A DNA stretch of 64,000 bases. It comes from Treponema sp. GTDB lineage: Bacteria > Spirochaetota > Spirochaetia > Treponematales > Treponemataceae. The stretch covers positions 1,922,001 through 1,986,000 of the forward strand of contig CP091737.1 in NCBI GenBank assembly GCA_022010055.1. Direction: 5' to 3'. Under the pieces are notes generated by a model that worked only from the letters and a program-made list of their open reading frames with translations, searched no databases and was not told the DNA's origin. The position numbers and the translations under genes were made by a program. Of this stretch, positions 19,808 through 29,663 are shown one piece after another. How positions within the stretch are numbered: the stretch's first letter is position 1; each line of letters begins with the position of its first letter.

Positions 19808-20371
19808 TTATTTATTTTTCGCGGCGATTTTTGCGGCGATTTTCCGGGCCTTGGCCTCGCGCTCAAGGCGTTTTTTTTCCGCCCGCTCCGCCCGTTTTTT
19901 AAATTGATTTATTGTTTTTTCAGCAAATTCCGGATCTCCACGGTCAATAAACAAATAGCCGTCAAGGTGGTCATATTCGTGCTGTATTATTCTTGCCAGA
20001 AGTCCGTCCGCTTCAAGGGTAAACGGTTTTCCTTTTTCGTTAAAAGCCTGAACCGTAACTTTTGACGGCCGCTGAATATTTTCGTATACACCAGGAACGC
20101 TAAGGCAGCCTTCCTCGTAGTCGCAGAGTTCCGCGCTTGTGCTTATAATCTGAGGATTTATAAACACGCGGCGCACATCGTCGTCTGCAATCACAACAAA
20201 AACGCGTTTGCTGATTCCAGCCTGCGGTCCTGCAAGACCTACGCCGTCCGCGCTGACCATCGCATCAAACATTTCGTTTATGAACGCACGGAATTCGTCG
20301 TTTATCTCTTCCGGTTTTACAGGTTCTGCGACCTGCCGCAAAATATCTTCGCCTAATTTTGTAATCCTCAT
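19808..20371 (-). CDS. def: peptide deformylase
   Basis: Removes the formyl group from new proteins. All three motifs are present: GVGLAGPQAG (motif 1), EEGCLSVPG with the metal cysteine (motif 2) and QHEYDHLDG (motif 3, HExxH). 187 residues with a Lys/Arg/Ala-rich C-terminal tail (about 165-187) that could contact the ribosome. The ATG lies two bases after the hisD stop codon, so it is probably co-translated with hisD and co-transcribed with fmt. Confidence 0.95.
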   Translation of the reverse strand: MRITKLGEDILRQVAEPVKPEEINDEFRAFINEMFDAMVSADGVGLAGPQAGISKRVFVVIADDDVRRVFINPQIISTSAELCDYEEGCLSVPGVYENIQRPSKVTVQAFNEKGKPFTLEADGLLARIIQHEYDHLDGYLFIDRGDPEFAEKTINQFKKRAERAEKKRLEREAKARKIAAKIAAKNK

Positions 20372-20373
20372 TT

Positions 20374-21740
20374 TTATTCCCCTAATCTTATCCGCGCGGC
20401 ATGGGCATGAGCGGCAAGTCCTTCCGCATCACCAAGAAATCCTGCCGCAACGGCACTTTTTTTCAGTCCTTCACTGCCTTTTTCAGCGCGCAGAGTTGTA
20501 ACTGTTTTTAAGAAAACACGTACACTGAGTCCGCCGGTAAAACGCGCCGAACCGCTCGTTGGCAGAGTGTGGTTCAAACCGGCCGCGTAATCGCCAAAAA
20601 CTTCCGCAGCATAGTCGCCGATAAACAGCGAGCCAAAGTTATGCACAAGCGACTGGATTTTATCGCGCATAGAACCGGCTTCCATGGCAAGCTCAAGATG
20701 TTCCGGCGCTTTAAGGTTCGCAAATTCCGCCGCCTGCTCAAGGTCGTCGCAAATTATAATCCTACCGCAATTGTCAATGCTCTGGCGCGCGACTTCTTTG
20801 TAGGAAGCGCCTCCAGCTGTTTTTCAATCTCCGCGCTGACTTTCAGGGCAAGCTCCTCGCTGTCCGTAGCAAGAACAGGCTGCGCAACCACATCGTGTTC
20901 CGCCTGGGCCAGAAGGTCCGCGGCAACCCACGCCGGTTCAGCAGATTTATCCGCAATAATAAAGACTTCTGTCGGTCCGGCAACCATGTCTATTCCGACT
21001 TTTCCGTAAACTTCTTTTTTTGCGGCGGCAACAAATTTATTTCCAGGACCGACAATAACATCAACCGCCGGAACTGTCTCTGTTCCGTAAGCCATTGCCG
21101 CAACCGCCTGAGAACCGCCGCACGCATAGCATCTTTTAACGCCGCAAATATACGCGGCCGCCATAATTCCTTCATCGGCGTAAGGCTTTCCGCCAACAAA
21201 AGGCTTTCCTGGAACTCCCAGACCTTCCTTTTGCGCAGCCGCTTTATCTTCCGGGTGAACGCGCGGCGGAGTGCAAAGCACAATTTCCTTTACTCCGGCG
21301 GCAACTGCCGGCGTAACGGTCATTACAACCGTTGAAACAAGAGGAAATCTTCCGGCCGGAACATAAACTCCGGCTCGCTCAACAGGAATTGTTTTTTGCC
21401 CCGTAAACATTCCGGGTGTAAGTTCAATTTCAAAATCGTCAAAAGAAGATTTTTGGCGCAAAGCAAATTTTAACGCCAGTTCGTGCGAATAGCAGATTGC
21501 ATTGTAAATTTCAGGCTTTTCCTTTTGCAGTTTTTCCGCGGCGGCCTTTAATTCGCTTTCTTCTATTAAAAGTGTTTCCGGCGCAGAAAGGTCGAATTTC
21601 TGGCCGTATTTTTTCAAGGCAGAATCGCCGTTCGCAGCCACATCTTCTATAATTGAATGAACGGTTTCATTTGTTGTTCCAAAGGAACGGCCTTCAAACC
21701 ATTCTCCTTCAAGTTCATTTGCTTTTACAATTTTTATCAT
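20374..21740 (-). CDS. hisD: histidinol dehydrogenase (one frameshift)
   Basis: Last enzyme of histidine synthesis, a zinc- and NAD-dependent oxidation of histidinol. VERAGVYVPAGRFPLVSTVVM, CGGSQAVAAMAYGT, IVGPGNKFVAAAKK, DMVAGPTEV, DLLAQAEHD and the C-terminal GDYAAGLNHTLPTSGSAR are conserved. One base is missing near 20755 (restored: SYKEVARQSIDNCGRIII). ATG 21740 is chosen; the upstream ATG at 21752 is inside the repeat module that supplies the Shine-Dalgarno GGGAG. It lies downstream of the hisA-IE gene but separated from it by a terminator-like hairpin, so it needs its own promoter. Confidence 0.92.
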
Positions 21741-21745
21741 TTTAA

Positions 21746-21903
21746 CTCCCATAAAAAGTCAACGAGAAAATTTCAATTTTCTCGTTGACTTTTTATGCCC
21801 ATTCGCAATGAAATGAGAATGGGCAGTTGATAAGAAAGTTTGCAACGCAAACTTGTGAATAAAAACTTTGACGCTATCTTAGGCAAAGTTTTTATTACAC
21901 TCT
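21746..21903 (-). repeat. 158-bp four-hairpin module upstream of hisD (copy 1)
   Basis: Four successive inverted repeats on the minus strand: AATAAAAACTTTG with CAAAGTTTTTATT, AAGTTTGC-GTT-GCAAACTT, TGCCCATTC with GAATGGGCA, and CATAAAAAGTCAACGAGAA with its complement. The module ends TATGGGAG, and that GGGAG is the ribosome binding site of hisD (5 bases before the ATG). A 158-bp copy differing at only a few positions stands in the same orientation and place before the gene at 50436. Confidence 0.85.
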
Positions 21904-22022
21904 CCAAAAAAACTTAAATGTTTGCGGATGCGGCAAGGATTGTAGTGGTCCGCCGAAGGCGGATTGCGAAACAGAGTGAAACGGCGTGAAGCAATGAAGT
22001 ATGAAACCACGAAAAGCCTGTT

Positions 22023-22054
22023 TTTTTGTAATTTGCGCACGCAAATTACAAAAA
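22023..22054 (-). terminator. terminator-like perfect hairpin after hisA-IE
   Basis: A perfect 15-bp inverted repeat (TTTTTGTAATTTGCG with its complement, CA loop) lies 19 bp beyond the fusion gene stop and has T-runs on both strands. The 21904-22022 stretch beyond it also holds a GTCCGCC-GAA-GGCGGAT hairpin and no gene. Confidence 0.7.
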
Positions 22055-22072
22055 GCCGCCCGGATAAAAAAG

Positions 22073-23374
22073 TTATTTTTCTTTATGACGCTTATCCAGC
22101 TCGTTGTAGACATCCTGCCAGTCAACGCCTTCTTTATACATAAGGACGCTGACAAAATACAGAAGATCAGCGGCTTCCCAAATAACCTCGTCCTTTCCGT
22201 CCGCCTCGCAGATTTCCTCCGCCTCCTCCTCGACTTTTTCGCGGACACGCTTGTTGTCGAGCGTCGCGGTATACGAACCCGGCTTTGGATTTGCAAACCG
22301 CTCGGAAATTGTTCCGTAAAGGCGTTCCAGCGTTGATTTTTCGTCTGGCGCGGAAGTAAAGCACGTCCAGCTTCCTGTGTGGCACGCTCCTCCGTTCGGT
22401 TTTACGGTCGCAAGAATTGTGTCACGGTCGCAGTCGGCGCGAAGCTTCACAACGTCCAGAAAATGGCCGGAAGTTTCGCCTTTTGTCCACAAAGCGTTGC
22501 GAGAACGGCTGAAAAAAGTAAGTTTTCCGGTTTCAAAAGTTTTTTCAAGAGCCTCGCGGTTTGCGTAGCCCATCATCAGAACCTCGCGGCTTCGCTCATC
22601 CTGCGCAATAACAGGAATCATTCCGCCTGTTTTCTGCCAGTCAAGGCAGCGCGTAAAAGCGTTTTTAAGGCTGACTTTATTTGTATAGAGCGCCATTCCA
22701 AGCTGAACGTCGCAATGCATTTTCTCAAGGGTTTCAATTTCGTCTTCCGAAGAAACGCCGCCCGCGACAACGACACGGCAACCTACGGCAGCGCGAAGCT
22801 CCTTCGCCATCTCAAGATTTGTTCCCTGCATGCAGCCTTCTTTTTCCACGCAGGTAAAAAGAAGCTCGGAGCAATATTTTTCCGCAAGTTTCGCGCCTTC
22901 AATAAGCGGAACATCAATCGTTTCAGTCCAGCCTTTTACGGCGATTTTTCCGTTCAAAGCGTCCACACCGATAATAATGCGCTGCTTTCCGACCGCCGCA
23001 ACAAGCTCGTCCAGAAATTCTGTGTTCAAGACATCGGAATTGTTTTCCGGACTTTTTTTCCACGCGCTTGAACCGATTATGACTTTTTCCGCTCCAAGCG
23101 AAATCAATTCGCGGGCGCGCTTTACAGAACGGACTCCGCCGCCGGTGCGGACATTTCCCTTGCGCAGAAGCGCCTTCAAAAGCGGAGTGTTCACCGTGTC
23201 GCCTTTTGGATTTGTATTTCCCATTGCCGCATCAAGGTCGATAACAGCAACTTCACCATATTTATCAAATTCACTTATAAGAGCGTCCGCATCATCACGC
23301 TGCAGAACAAGCTCCTTTCCGTTTTTTAACTGAACAACATGACCGCCTTTCAGGTCGATAGAACTTATTACCAT
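22073..23374 (-). CDS. HisA / HisI / HisE fusion protein of histidine biosynthesis
   Basis: A 433-residue uninterrupted frame with three enzymes in a row. Residues 1-240 are a HisA-like TIM barrel (SSIDLKGGHVVQL with the first catalytic Asp, RTGGGVRS, GVDALNGKIAVKGW with the second, VVAGGVSS). Residues 248-342 are HisI, phosphoribosyl-AMP cyclohydrolase (MMGYANREALEKT, SRSRNALWTKGETSGH, LRADCDRDTI, GGACHTG with zinc ligands). Residues 346-433 are HisE, phosphoribosyl-ATP pyrophosphatase (KVEEEAEEI, WEAADLLYF). HisI-HisE fusions are common; joining HisA in front is unusual. No Shine-Dalgarno; a TTAAACT box lies 9 bases before the ATG. Confidence 0.92.
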   Translation of the reverse strand: MVISSIDLKGGHVVQLKNGKELVLQRDDADALISEFDKYGEVAVIDLDAAMGNTNPKGDTVNTPLLKALLRKGNVRTGGGVRSVKRARELISLGAEKVIIGSSAWKKSPENNSDVLNTEFLDELVAAVGKQRIIIGVDALNGKIAVKGWTETIDVPLIEGAKLAEKYCSELLFTCVEKEGCMQGTNLEMAKELRAAVGCRVVVAGGVSSEDEIETLEKMHCDVQLGMALYTNKVSLKNAFTRCLDWQKTGGMIPVIAQDERSREVLMMGYANREALEKTFETGKLTFFSRSRNALWTKGETSGHFLDVVKLRADCDRDTILATVKPNGGACHTGSWTCFTSAPDEKSTLERLYGTISERFANPKPGSYTATLDNKRVREKVEEEAEEICEADGKDEVIWEAADLLYFVSVLMYKEGVDWQDVYNELDKRHKEK

Positions 23375-23488
23375 AACAGGGAAAGTTTAACGAATTTCAC
23401 AATATTTAACAATCGAACGAAAAAAATTGCAGGCGGAGAGTCCGCGAGTTTACGAAGCAAACCAGATGTTTTACGAACAACAGCACCG

Positions 23489-23698
23489 TCAATTAAACAC
23501 CAGCTGCAAATGTTTTTTTTCTTTTACACAATCGAGCAAATAATAATTGATGATATTTTGATATGGCATTCCTGTTTCTTCTGACATTTTTTTAAAATAA
23601 TCGATTACTTTATCATCAAGACGAATCGTTATCTGTTTTTTCAGTTTGTCCGCATAAGGATTTTTGATTCCGTTTGAAAAATCATAATGGTTTCTCAT
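23489..23698 (-). CDS. brnA: BrnA-type antitoxin
   Basis: About 69 residues. The core KQITIRLDDKVIDYFKKMSE and the following MPYQNIINYYL form a ribbon-helix-helix-like DNA-binding fold of the BrnA family, which neutralises BrnT and represses the operon. ATG 23698 is chosen because GGAGG lies nine bases upstream; it begins one base after the brnT stop. Second gene of a two-gene toxin-antitoxin cassette, toxin first, as is typical for brnTA. Confidence 0.82.
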   Translation of the reverse strand: MRNHYDFSNGIKNPYADKLKKQITIRLDDKVIDYFKKMSEETGMPYQNIINYYLLDCVKEKKHLQLVFN

Positions 23699-23699
23699 T

Positions 23700-23987
23700 T
23701 TATCTACCTCCATACTGCTTAGCTTCTTGCAAATCGGCTTTTCTTGCAGAAATAATTCTTATCTTGTCATTTTCCTTATAACAATGACAAACTACCAGCA
23801 TATTCAACTTTGCACTCAACCCAAGAATGACAAATCTACTTTCATCAAGCGAAGAATGATCTGGATCTGCAATTAAAACAGCATTTTCATCATAAAAAAC
23901 TGATTTTGCCTCCTCGAAAGTAACTTTATGCTTTGCATAGTTAAGTTCCGCCTTTACAGAATCCCACTCAAACATTATCTCATCCAT
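23700..23987 (-). CDS. brnT: BrnT-type ribonuclease toxin
   Basis: About 95 residues. MFEWDSVKAELNYAKHKVTF and EEAKSVFYDENA match the start of BrnT toxins (F-x-W-D-x-x-K-A-x-x-N-x-x-K-H), and RFVILGLSAKLNMLVVCHCY and IRIISARKADLQEAKQY match the RelE-like RNase core. I start at ATG 23987, six bases after a TATAAT; ATG 23975 is the alternative. Intact, with a bound antitoxin gene downstream. Confidence 0.85.
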   Translation of the reverse strand: MDEIMFEWDSVKAELNYAKHKVTFEEAKSVFYDENAVLIADPDHSSLDESRFVILGLSAKLNMLVVCHCYKENDKIRIISARKADLQEAKQYGGR

Positions 23988-24006
23988 AATTATATTATAA
24001 TTATGG
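23984..24006 (-). promoter_or_regulatory. brnTA promoter/operator palindrome
   Basis: CCATAATTATA and its inverse TATAATTATGG face each other across one base and cover the -10 box and the brnT start codon. BrnA of other bacteria represses its own promoter, so this is the likely BrnA site. Confidence 0.6.
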
Positions 24007-24137
24007 ATTCGGCGAGTTGTCAAATAAAATTTCGCTATAGAAAACGCATATACAAACATATCAAACAAACACTCCTACCCCATAAGCACTTTCCCCTGCC
24101 AATTGAAAATCACCATAAAATTCATTATATTTGACCT

Positions 24138-25225
24138 ATGGATTTACTAAAAAAACTTGAAGAATGTGAAAATAGATACAAGATTGTTCAGGAGATGGTT
24201 TTAGACCCGAACCTTGTAAAAGACCAGAAAAAATACAAAGACACCATGCGCGAAAACGGCTATCTTTCAGAGCTGAGCGAGCTTTATGCGCAGTACAAGA
24301 AAGTTTTGCAGGGAATCAAAGACGCAAAAGAAATGATTACCGCCGAAGACGACGTTGAAATGAAGGAAATGGCGCGCGAAGAATTAAAATCGCTTGAAGA
24401 AGAGCAGCCAAAACTTGAAGAAGAAATAAAGCTTAAGCTTGTTCCGCCGGATCCGCTTGACGAAAAAAACATTATTCTGGAAATACGTTCTGCCGCCGGC
24501 GGAGACGAAGCCACCCTTTTTGTACGCGACCTGTGGGAAATGTACTGCCACCTTGCCGACAGAAAACTGGAAATACGAAGTAATGGAGCAGCAGGAAACC
24601 GAAGTCGGCGGATTCAACAAAATCGTAACTTCAATAAGCGGAAAATTTGTTTACGGAACATTGCGCTGGGAATCCGGAGTTCACCGAGTGCAGCGTGTTC
24701 CTGCGACAGAATCACAGGGACGGCTTCAGACTTCCACGGCAACAGTCGCAGTTTTGCCGGAAGCGGAAGAAACTGAAATTGAAATAAAACCCGGCGATGT
24801 AAGAATCGACGTAATGCGCGCAGGCGGCCCGGGCGGACAGTGCGTAAACACAACAGACTCGGCAGTCCGGCTCACGCATATTCCAACAGGAATCGTAGTA
24901 ATCCAGCAGGACGAAATCTCAGATTAAAAACAAGGAAAAAGCTTTCCGCGTTCTGCGCGCAAGACTTTTTGACCTTGAAGAAACAAAAAAACAGGCAGAG
25001 CGTGCGGCGGCTCGTTCAAGCATGGTCGGTTCCGGCGCGCGTTCTGAAAAAATCCGCACATACAATTATCCGCAGGACCGGGTTACCGACCACAGGATAA
25101 ACTACAGCCAGCACAACCTTCCGGGCTTTATGATGGGCGAAATGGACGGAATGCTGGACGCGCTGAACGTTTATGCAAAGGAAGAGCAGCTAAAGGCGGA
25201 CATAACAACGCTGGGAAACGACTAG
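24138..25225 (+). CDS. prfA: peptide chain release factor 1 (two frameshifts)
   Basis: Ends translation at UAA and UAG. The peptidyl-hydrolysis motif GGQ is in RAGGPGGQCVNTTDSAVRL, and the codon-reading tripeptide is PAT (RVPATESQGR), the P-x-T of RF1 rather than the SPF of RF2. Domain 1 (residues 1-100) is coiled. Frames break near 24573 (extra A; corrected RNWKYEVMEQ) and near 24923 (corrected EISQIKNKEKAFRVLRAR). Because RF1 is essential and lacks the programmed shift known for prfB, these are sequencing errors. A TATATT lies six bases before the ATG, with no Shine-Dalgarno. The methylase of this protein is the next gene. Confidence 0.92.
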
Positions 25226-25323
25226 TTTCCACAACAGCATAAAAAAGGGAGAAGTCTCTCCCTCGGCCGCACTTCGTTGCGGCCTACCCTCTCTCCTAGG
25301 GAAAAATCCCTAAAACCCTTTTT
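25226..25323. repeat. hairpin cluster between prfA and prmC
   Basis: Two compact hairpins (AGGGAGA with TCTCCCT, and GGCCGCA with TGCGGCC around ACTTCGT) and a TAGGGA/TCCCTA pair. T-runs are weak, so it may be a processing site or weak terminator in the prfA-prmC unit. Confidence 0.45.
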
Positions 25324-26238
25324 ATGACAATTCAAGAATTTAAGAATATTTCAATAAAAACCTTAAAAGATTCACCAAGCGCAAGCCTGGACACAAACGT
25401 GCTTCTGGAACATTGCTTAAAGCAGAACAAAACGTGGATTCTGGTTCATTCAGAAGAAGAGCTAAGCGCGGAACAATTTTCGTGGCTTACAGAAGCAGTC
25501 GCAAAGCGCAAAACCGGGCTTCCTGTGGCATACATAACCGGGCACAAAGAATTTTACGGCTACGACTTTACCGTTTCTCCAGACGTTTTAATTCCAAAGC
25601 CGGACACAGAAATCCTTGTAGAAAAAGCAATTGACGAAATTATCACAAAAATTGAATTCCAGCCGGAAATTGTTCTTTCGGTCTGCGATATGTGCGCAGG
25701 AAGCGGCTGCATCGGAATCTCCGTCTTAAAAAACCTTATTGAAGAATTCAAGATTCCTTCCGGCCAGCTTCCAAAATTCACCATTGCGGATATAAGCGAA
25801 AAAGCCCTGGATATTGCAAAACAAAACGCCAAAAAACTGCTTCCGCCGGCAGAATTTGAAGAACTAAGGTTTATCCAGACAGACTTATTTTCGGAAGTTC
25901 CATTCACATTCGACCTGATTCTTACAAATCCGCCGTATATTCCGGCAAGGATGGTTACAGCGCTCTTAAAAGACGGAAGGAATGAACCCAGGCTTGCCCT
26001 TGACGGCGACATAGGACTTTTTGGAGTCCCGACAGAAGAAAACGACGGCCTCGGAATAATCCGGCGGCTTGTCCCCGAAAGCTACGGGCATCTTGCATAC
26101 AACGGCGTTCTGCTGATGGAAACCGGCGAATACAACGCGGCTGCAACAAAAATTATTTTTGAGCAGAACAAATTCCGTTGTACAAAAATATTCAAAGATT
26201 TAGAAGGCCAGGACCGCAACGTCTACGGAATAAGATAA
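25324..26238 (+). CDS. prmC: release factor N5-glutamine methyltransferase
   Basis: Methylates the glutamine of the GGQ motif in RF1 and RF2. The N-terminal helical domain (1-80) is followed by KEFYGYDFTVSPDVLIPKPDTE, the AdoMet motif CDMCAGSGCIGISVL and the NPPY signature in ILTNPPYIPARMV. 304 residues, slightly above the usual 280. It sits directly after its substrate gene prfA, as in most bacteria. Confidence 0.93.
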   Translation: MTIQEFKNISIKTLKDSPSASLDTNVLLEHCLKQNKTWILVHSEEELSAEQFSWLTEAVAKRKTGLPVAYITGHKEFYGYDFTVSPDVLIPKPDTEILVEKAIDEIITKIEFQPEIVLSVCDMCAGSGCIGISVLKNLIEEFKIPSGQLPKFTIADISEKALDIAKQNAKKLLPPAEFEELRFIQTDLFSEVPFTFDLILTNPPYIPARMVTALLKDGRNEPRLALDGDIGLFGVPTEENDGLGIIRRLVPESYGHLAYNGVLLMETGEYNAAATKIIFEQNKFRCTKIFKDLEGQDRNVYGIR

Positions 26239-26244
26239 AATCTT

Positions 26245-26547
26245 TTACAAGTCCGCTTCCTGAACGCAAAAAAAACTTATTCCTTCGCCGGGAAATTTTT
26301 GTTTTACGGCAGAAATTATATCCCTTGCCTTTTTTGCATCTCCTTTTGAAAGATAGGCAAAAAGCACAAAATTCTGTTCCGGCCAGGTTGTGGAGCCAAG
26401 TTTTTTGCTGTGCGCGCCGCGCCCCTGAACAGTCGGAATCACTGTATACTGAATTTCAGGAAGCTCCTCTTCAAGAAGTTCTGTTATGTCTTCCTGCACA
26501 GACTGGTTCGCAATAATTTCAATACGATAATTTATTTCTTCTGACAT
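26245..26547 (-). CDS. PII-superfamily-like small protein linked to an RND pump
   Basis: About 100 residues with an alternating beta-alpha-beta pattern (NYRIEIIANQSVQEDITELL, YTVIPTVQGRGAH, FVLFAYLSKGDAKKARDII) resembling small PII/CutA-like regulators found next to RND efflux genes in spirochaetes and Bacteroidetes. TVQGRGAHSKK matches the T-loop region. ATG 26547 is taken because GGAG precedes it; it starts nine bases after the pump stop, so it is the last gene of the efflux operon. Ligand and partner are unknown; sensing of pump state or small ligand is an inference. Confidence 0.6.
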   Translation of the reverse strand: MSEEINYRIEIIANQSVQEDITELLEEELPEIQYTVIPTVQGRGAHSKKLGSTTWPEQNFVLFAYLSKGDAKKARDIISAVKQKFPGEGISFFCVQEADL

Positions 26548-26556
26548 AAACTCCAA

Positions 26557-29500
26557 TCAATGATTGTACTCAACTTTAATTTTTGCGCGCGCGCTTTTTT
26601 TCCGGTTTTTCATAACAATTGAATACAGCACAGGAATTACAAGCAGCGTTACAAATGTTGAGGAAGTCAAACCGCCTACAACCGCAATTCCAATCGGCTG
26701 AACCATGGCAGACATTCCCTCGGTGGCAAAGCACATAGGCAACATTCCAAGAATCGTGGTAAGGGTTGTCATCAGTACTGGGCGCAATCGGCTTACTCCG
26801 GCCTGCAGGCACGCTTCCATCAACGGAATATCGCGGCCGCACAAAAGGTTCGTGTAGTCAACAAGAATAATTCCGTTGTTTACAACAATTCCAACCAGCA
26901 TGATCAGACCGACCATCGCCATAATTGAAAGCGGCTGGTTTATTATTTTATAAAGGAACACAACACCGATTATCATAAACGGAATCGTGGCAAGGTTTAT
27001 AAGCGGTGCCTTAAAGGATTCATAAGTTGCGGCCATAACTCCAAAAACAAGGATTATGGCAAGCGCAATGATTCCTATATACATTTTCATCTGCTCAGAA
27101 ACATCAGCCCATGAACCTTCATAGCTTATTGAAACGCCTTCCGGCACAATAAAACTGTTTGCAATTCCTTCACGGATTGCATCTTCCACAAGGTTCGCAT
27201 TTTTTTCAGAAACAATAGCAGCCGTAACGTGAACAATTCTTGTCTGGTTTTCACGGCGAATCGAAACTGGTCCAAGCCCGCGCTTCAGCGAGGCGAAATT
27301 GGAAACCGCAACCTTTCCGTTTTTGCCGGAAACATACATAGACTCCAAATCTATTACGTTCTTACGGTCTTCCGGTTTATACATCACAACAACATCGTAT
27401 TCCTTTCCCTTGTTTCTATATGCGGTACTTGTAACACCGTTGATGGCATAGTTTATTTCGTGCGCAACAGTGGTAACATCAACGCCAAAGGCGTAAGCGC
27501 GGTCGCGGTCAATATCAACCTCAACCTGCGGAAGCCCCCGCTCCGTATCAATCGAAGGCTCGCCAATATCCGGAATCGACTGCATAACCGCCTTTACCTT
27601 ATCCGCGACATCAAGCGCAGTACTCAAGTCTTCTGAACGGATTGCAATATCAAGGTCATCACCTGTCATCTGTCCGCGCATTCCGGCATTAAAACTAAAC
27701 GACGCGCCTGCAAAATCATTAAAATGTGAGCGCAATTTCTGCTGAATCACCTGGGCATCATCAATCTGCTCCGAAGTTTCTGGAAGCCTAATCTGAATGT
27801 TCGCCTCGTACGTCGCGGAGCCGCGTCCGCCAGAACCAATTGTCGTGGTAAGATATTTATATCCTTTCACCTCTTCCTTTATTATTTTTTCAAATTCAAG
27901 GGCGACTATTTTTGTGTCTTTTAACGGTGTTCCAATCGGCATTGTAATATTCAAGGTTACAGAATCATCGTGTCCGTTCGGCATCATATTCACACGCATT
28001 GTAGGAACAAGAGCAAAAGACACAACAAGCAGGCAAACCGCAATCACAAGCGTAACAGCCCTGTATTCAAGCGCGGCTTTTAATATTTTCGTATAAAGCG
28101 ATGTAACCGCCTGGATGGACTTTTCAAAAGCGCCGTAAAGAACCTTAAAGAATTTAGATTTTACAGGCTTTTCATTACGGTTTGTAAGCGGCAAAAACAC
28201 GCCGGCAAGAACAGGAACAAGAAAAATTGCAACCAGCAGCGAAGAAAGAAGCGCAATTACAATCGTAAAGATAATTCCCTTGAACATCTGCCCCATCATT
28301 CCAAGCTCTTTCATATACAGAATGAACGGAACAAAAACGCAGATTGTAGTAAGGTTTCCTGAAACTACAGAAGCAACCATTTCCTGCGAGCCAAGAATCG
28401 CCGCAATCTTAGGCTTTGCCCCTCGCATACGGTAACTGTATATGTTGTCAATCATTACGATAGAAGCGTCTACAATCATTCCAACGCCAAGAATAAGCCC
28501 TGTCATTGTCATCATATTCAACGTAATTCCGGCAAAACTCATAGCAAGCAAAGTTATGATGATTGAAAGCGGAATTGAAATTGCAATGATAATTGTAGAC
28601 TTGAAATTCTGAAGGAAAACAAAAAGAACGATTACCGCAAGCACAAGACCTTCCGCCGCCGACTCAACAAGCGTACTTATTGTTTCCCGGATTGAATCCG
28701 TATCGTCCTGTAGAATCGTCATGGAAATATCTGATGGAAGAGTTTTTCCAAATCCGACATTTTTTGATAGACGTTATTTGCAACCGTTACAGAATTTGAG
28801 CCTGACTGCTTTGTAACAGAAACATAAACTCCAGGCTCGCCATTGATATAAACTTCCTCGCGGGAATCTTCATAGCCCATAAAAGCCTTTCCAATGTCGC
28901 TAAGCTTTACGTCGTAGCCTTTTACGGAAGTAATTACTGTGTTGTTTATTTCTTCAATTGAATTGAATTCGCCGGTTGTGCGCACAACATAATCTTTCTG
29001 ACCTTCATTCATCTTGCCGCCGCCAAGCTCCAGGTTCTGCTTCGCAAGAGCTGAAGAAACTGAGCTGACTGTAAGACCGTAAGCCGCAAGGCGGTTCTGC
29101 TCAAGCTCAACTCGGACGATTTTTGTTTTTCCGCCGTAAACGCTTGCCTGAGCAACGCCGTCCGCCTGCTCAATAATGTCAACAATGCTGTCTTCCGCAA
29201 TCTGCTTTTAAATCGCTCGCAGAACGGTTGCCTTTTACCGCAATGTGCATAATTGGCATTGAATTTGAGTCCATCTTGAAAATCGTTGGAGAACCGGCAT
29301 TGTCCGGAAGCGAGCGTGAAACGCGGTCAAGTTTATCGCGCACATCGTTCACAACCTGCTCGATATTTGTGCCGTAATTAAATTCAGGGAAATGCGTGAA
29401 GAACCTTCGTTGGAAGTTGAAGTCATCTTTTTAAGACCGCTTACGCTTACAAGCGAGCTTTCAAGAACCTTTGTAACTGTTTTTTCAACAGATTCAGGGC

Positions 29501-29663
29501 CTGCGTTCGGGTAAGAAGTCGAAATCATTATATAAGGCGAGTCAACTTCCGGAAAAAGCCCGATCGCGACATTTTTTACGGTAAATATTCCAACGAATCC
29601 TAAAAGCGTAAAAACAATCAGCGCAAGCACCGGATGATTTAATGTCTGTCTGGAAACGCTCAT
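26557..29663 (-). CDS. RND efflux transporter, AcrB/HAE1 type (about three frameshifts)
   Basis: An inner-membrane proton-driven drug or lipophile exporter of about 1035 residues. Twelve membrane segments are expected: helix 1 at the N-terminus (LNHPVLALIVFTLLGFVGIF), a group after the first porter domain including the GMIVDASIVMIDN region with the conserved acidic relay, and a last group containing VGLIMLVGIVVNNGIILVDY. Frames break near 29380, 29210 and 28735. The ATG overlaps the stop of the adaptor gene (TAATG), so the two are co-translated. Substrate cannot be predicted. Confidence 0.9.

Noticed and set aside
24138..25225. Programmed frameshift in a release-factor gene
   Set aside because: The PAT tripeptide shows this is RF1, whereas programmed shifting is known for RF2; both breaks sit at short runs like those in unrelated genes.
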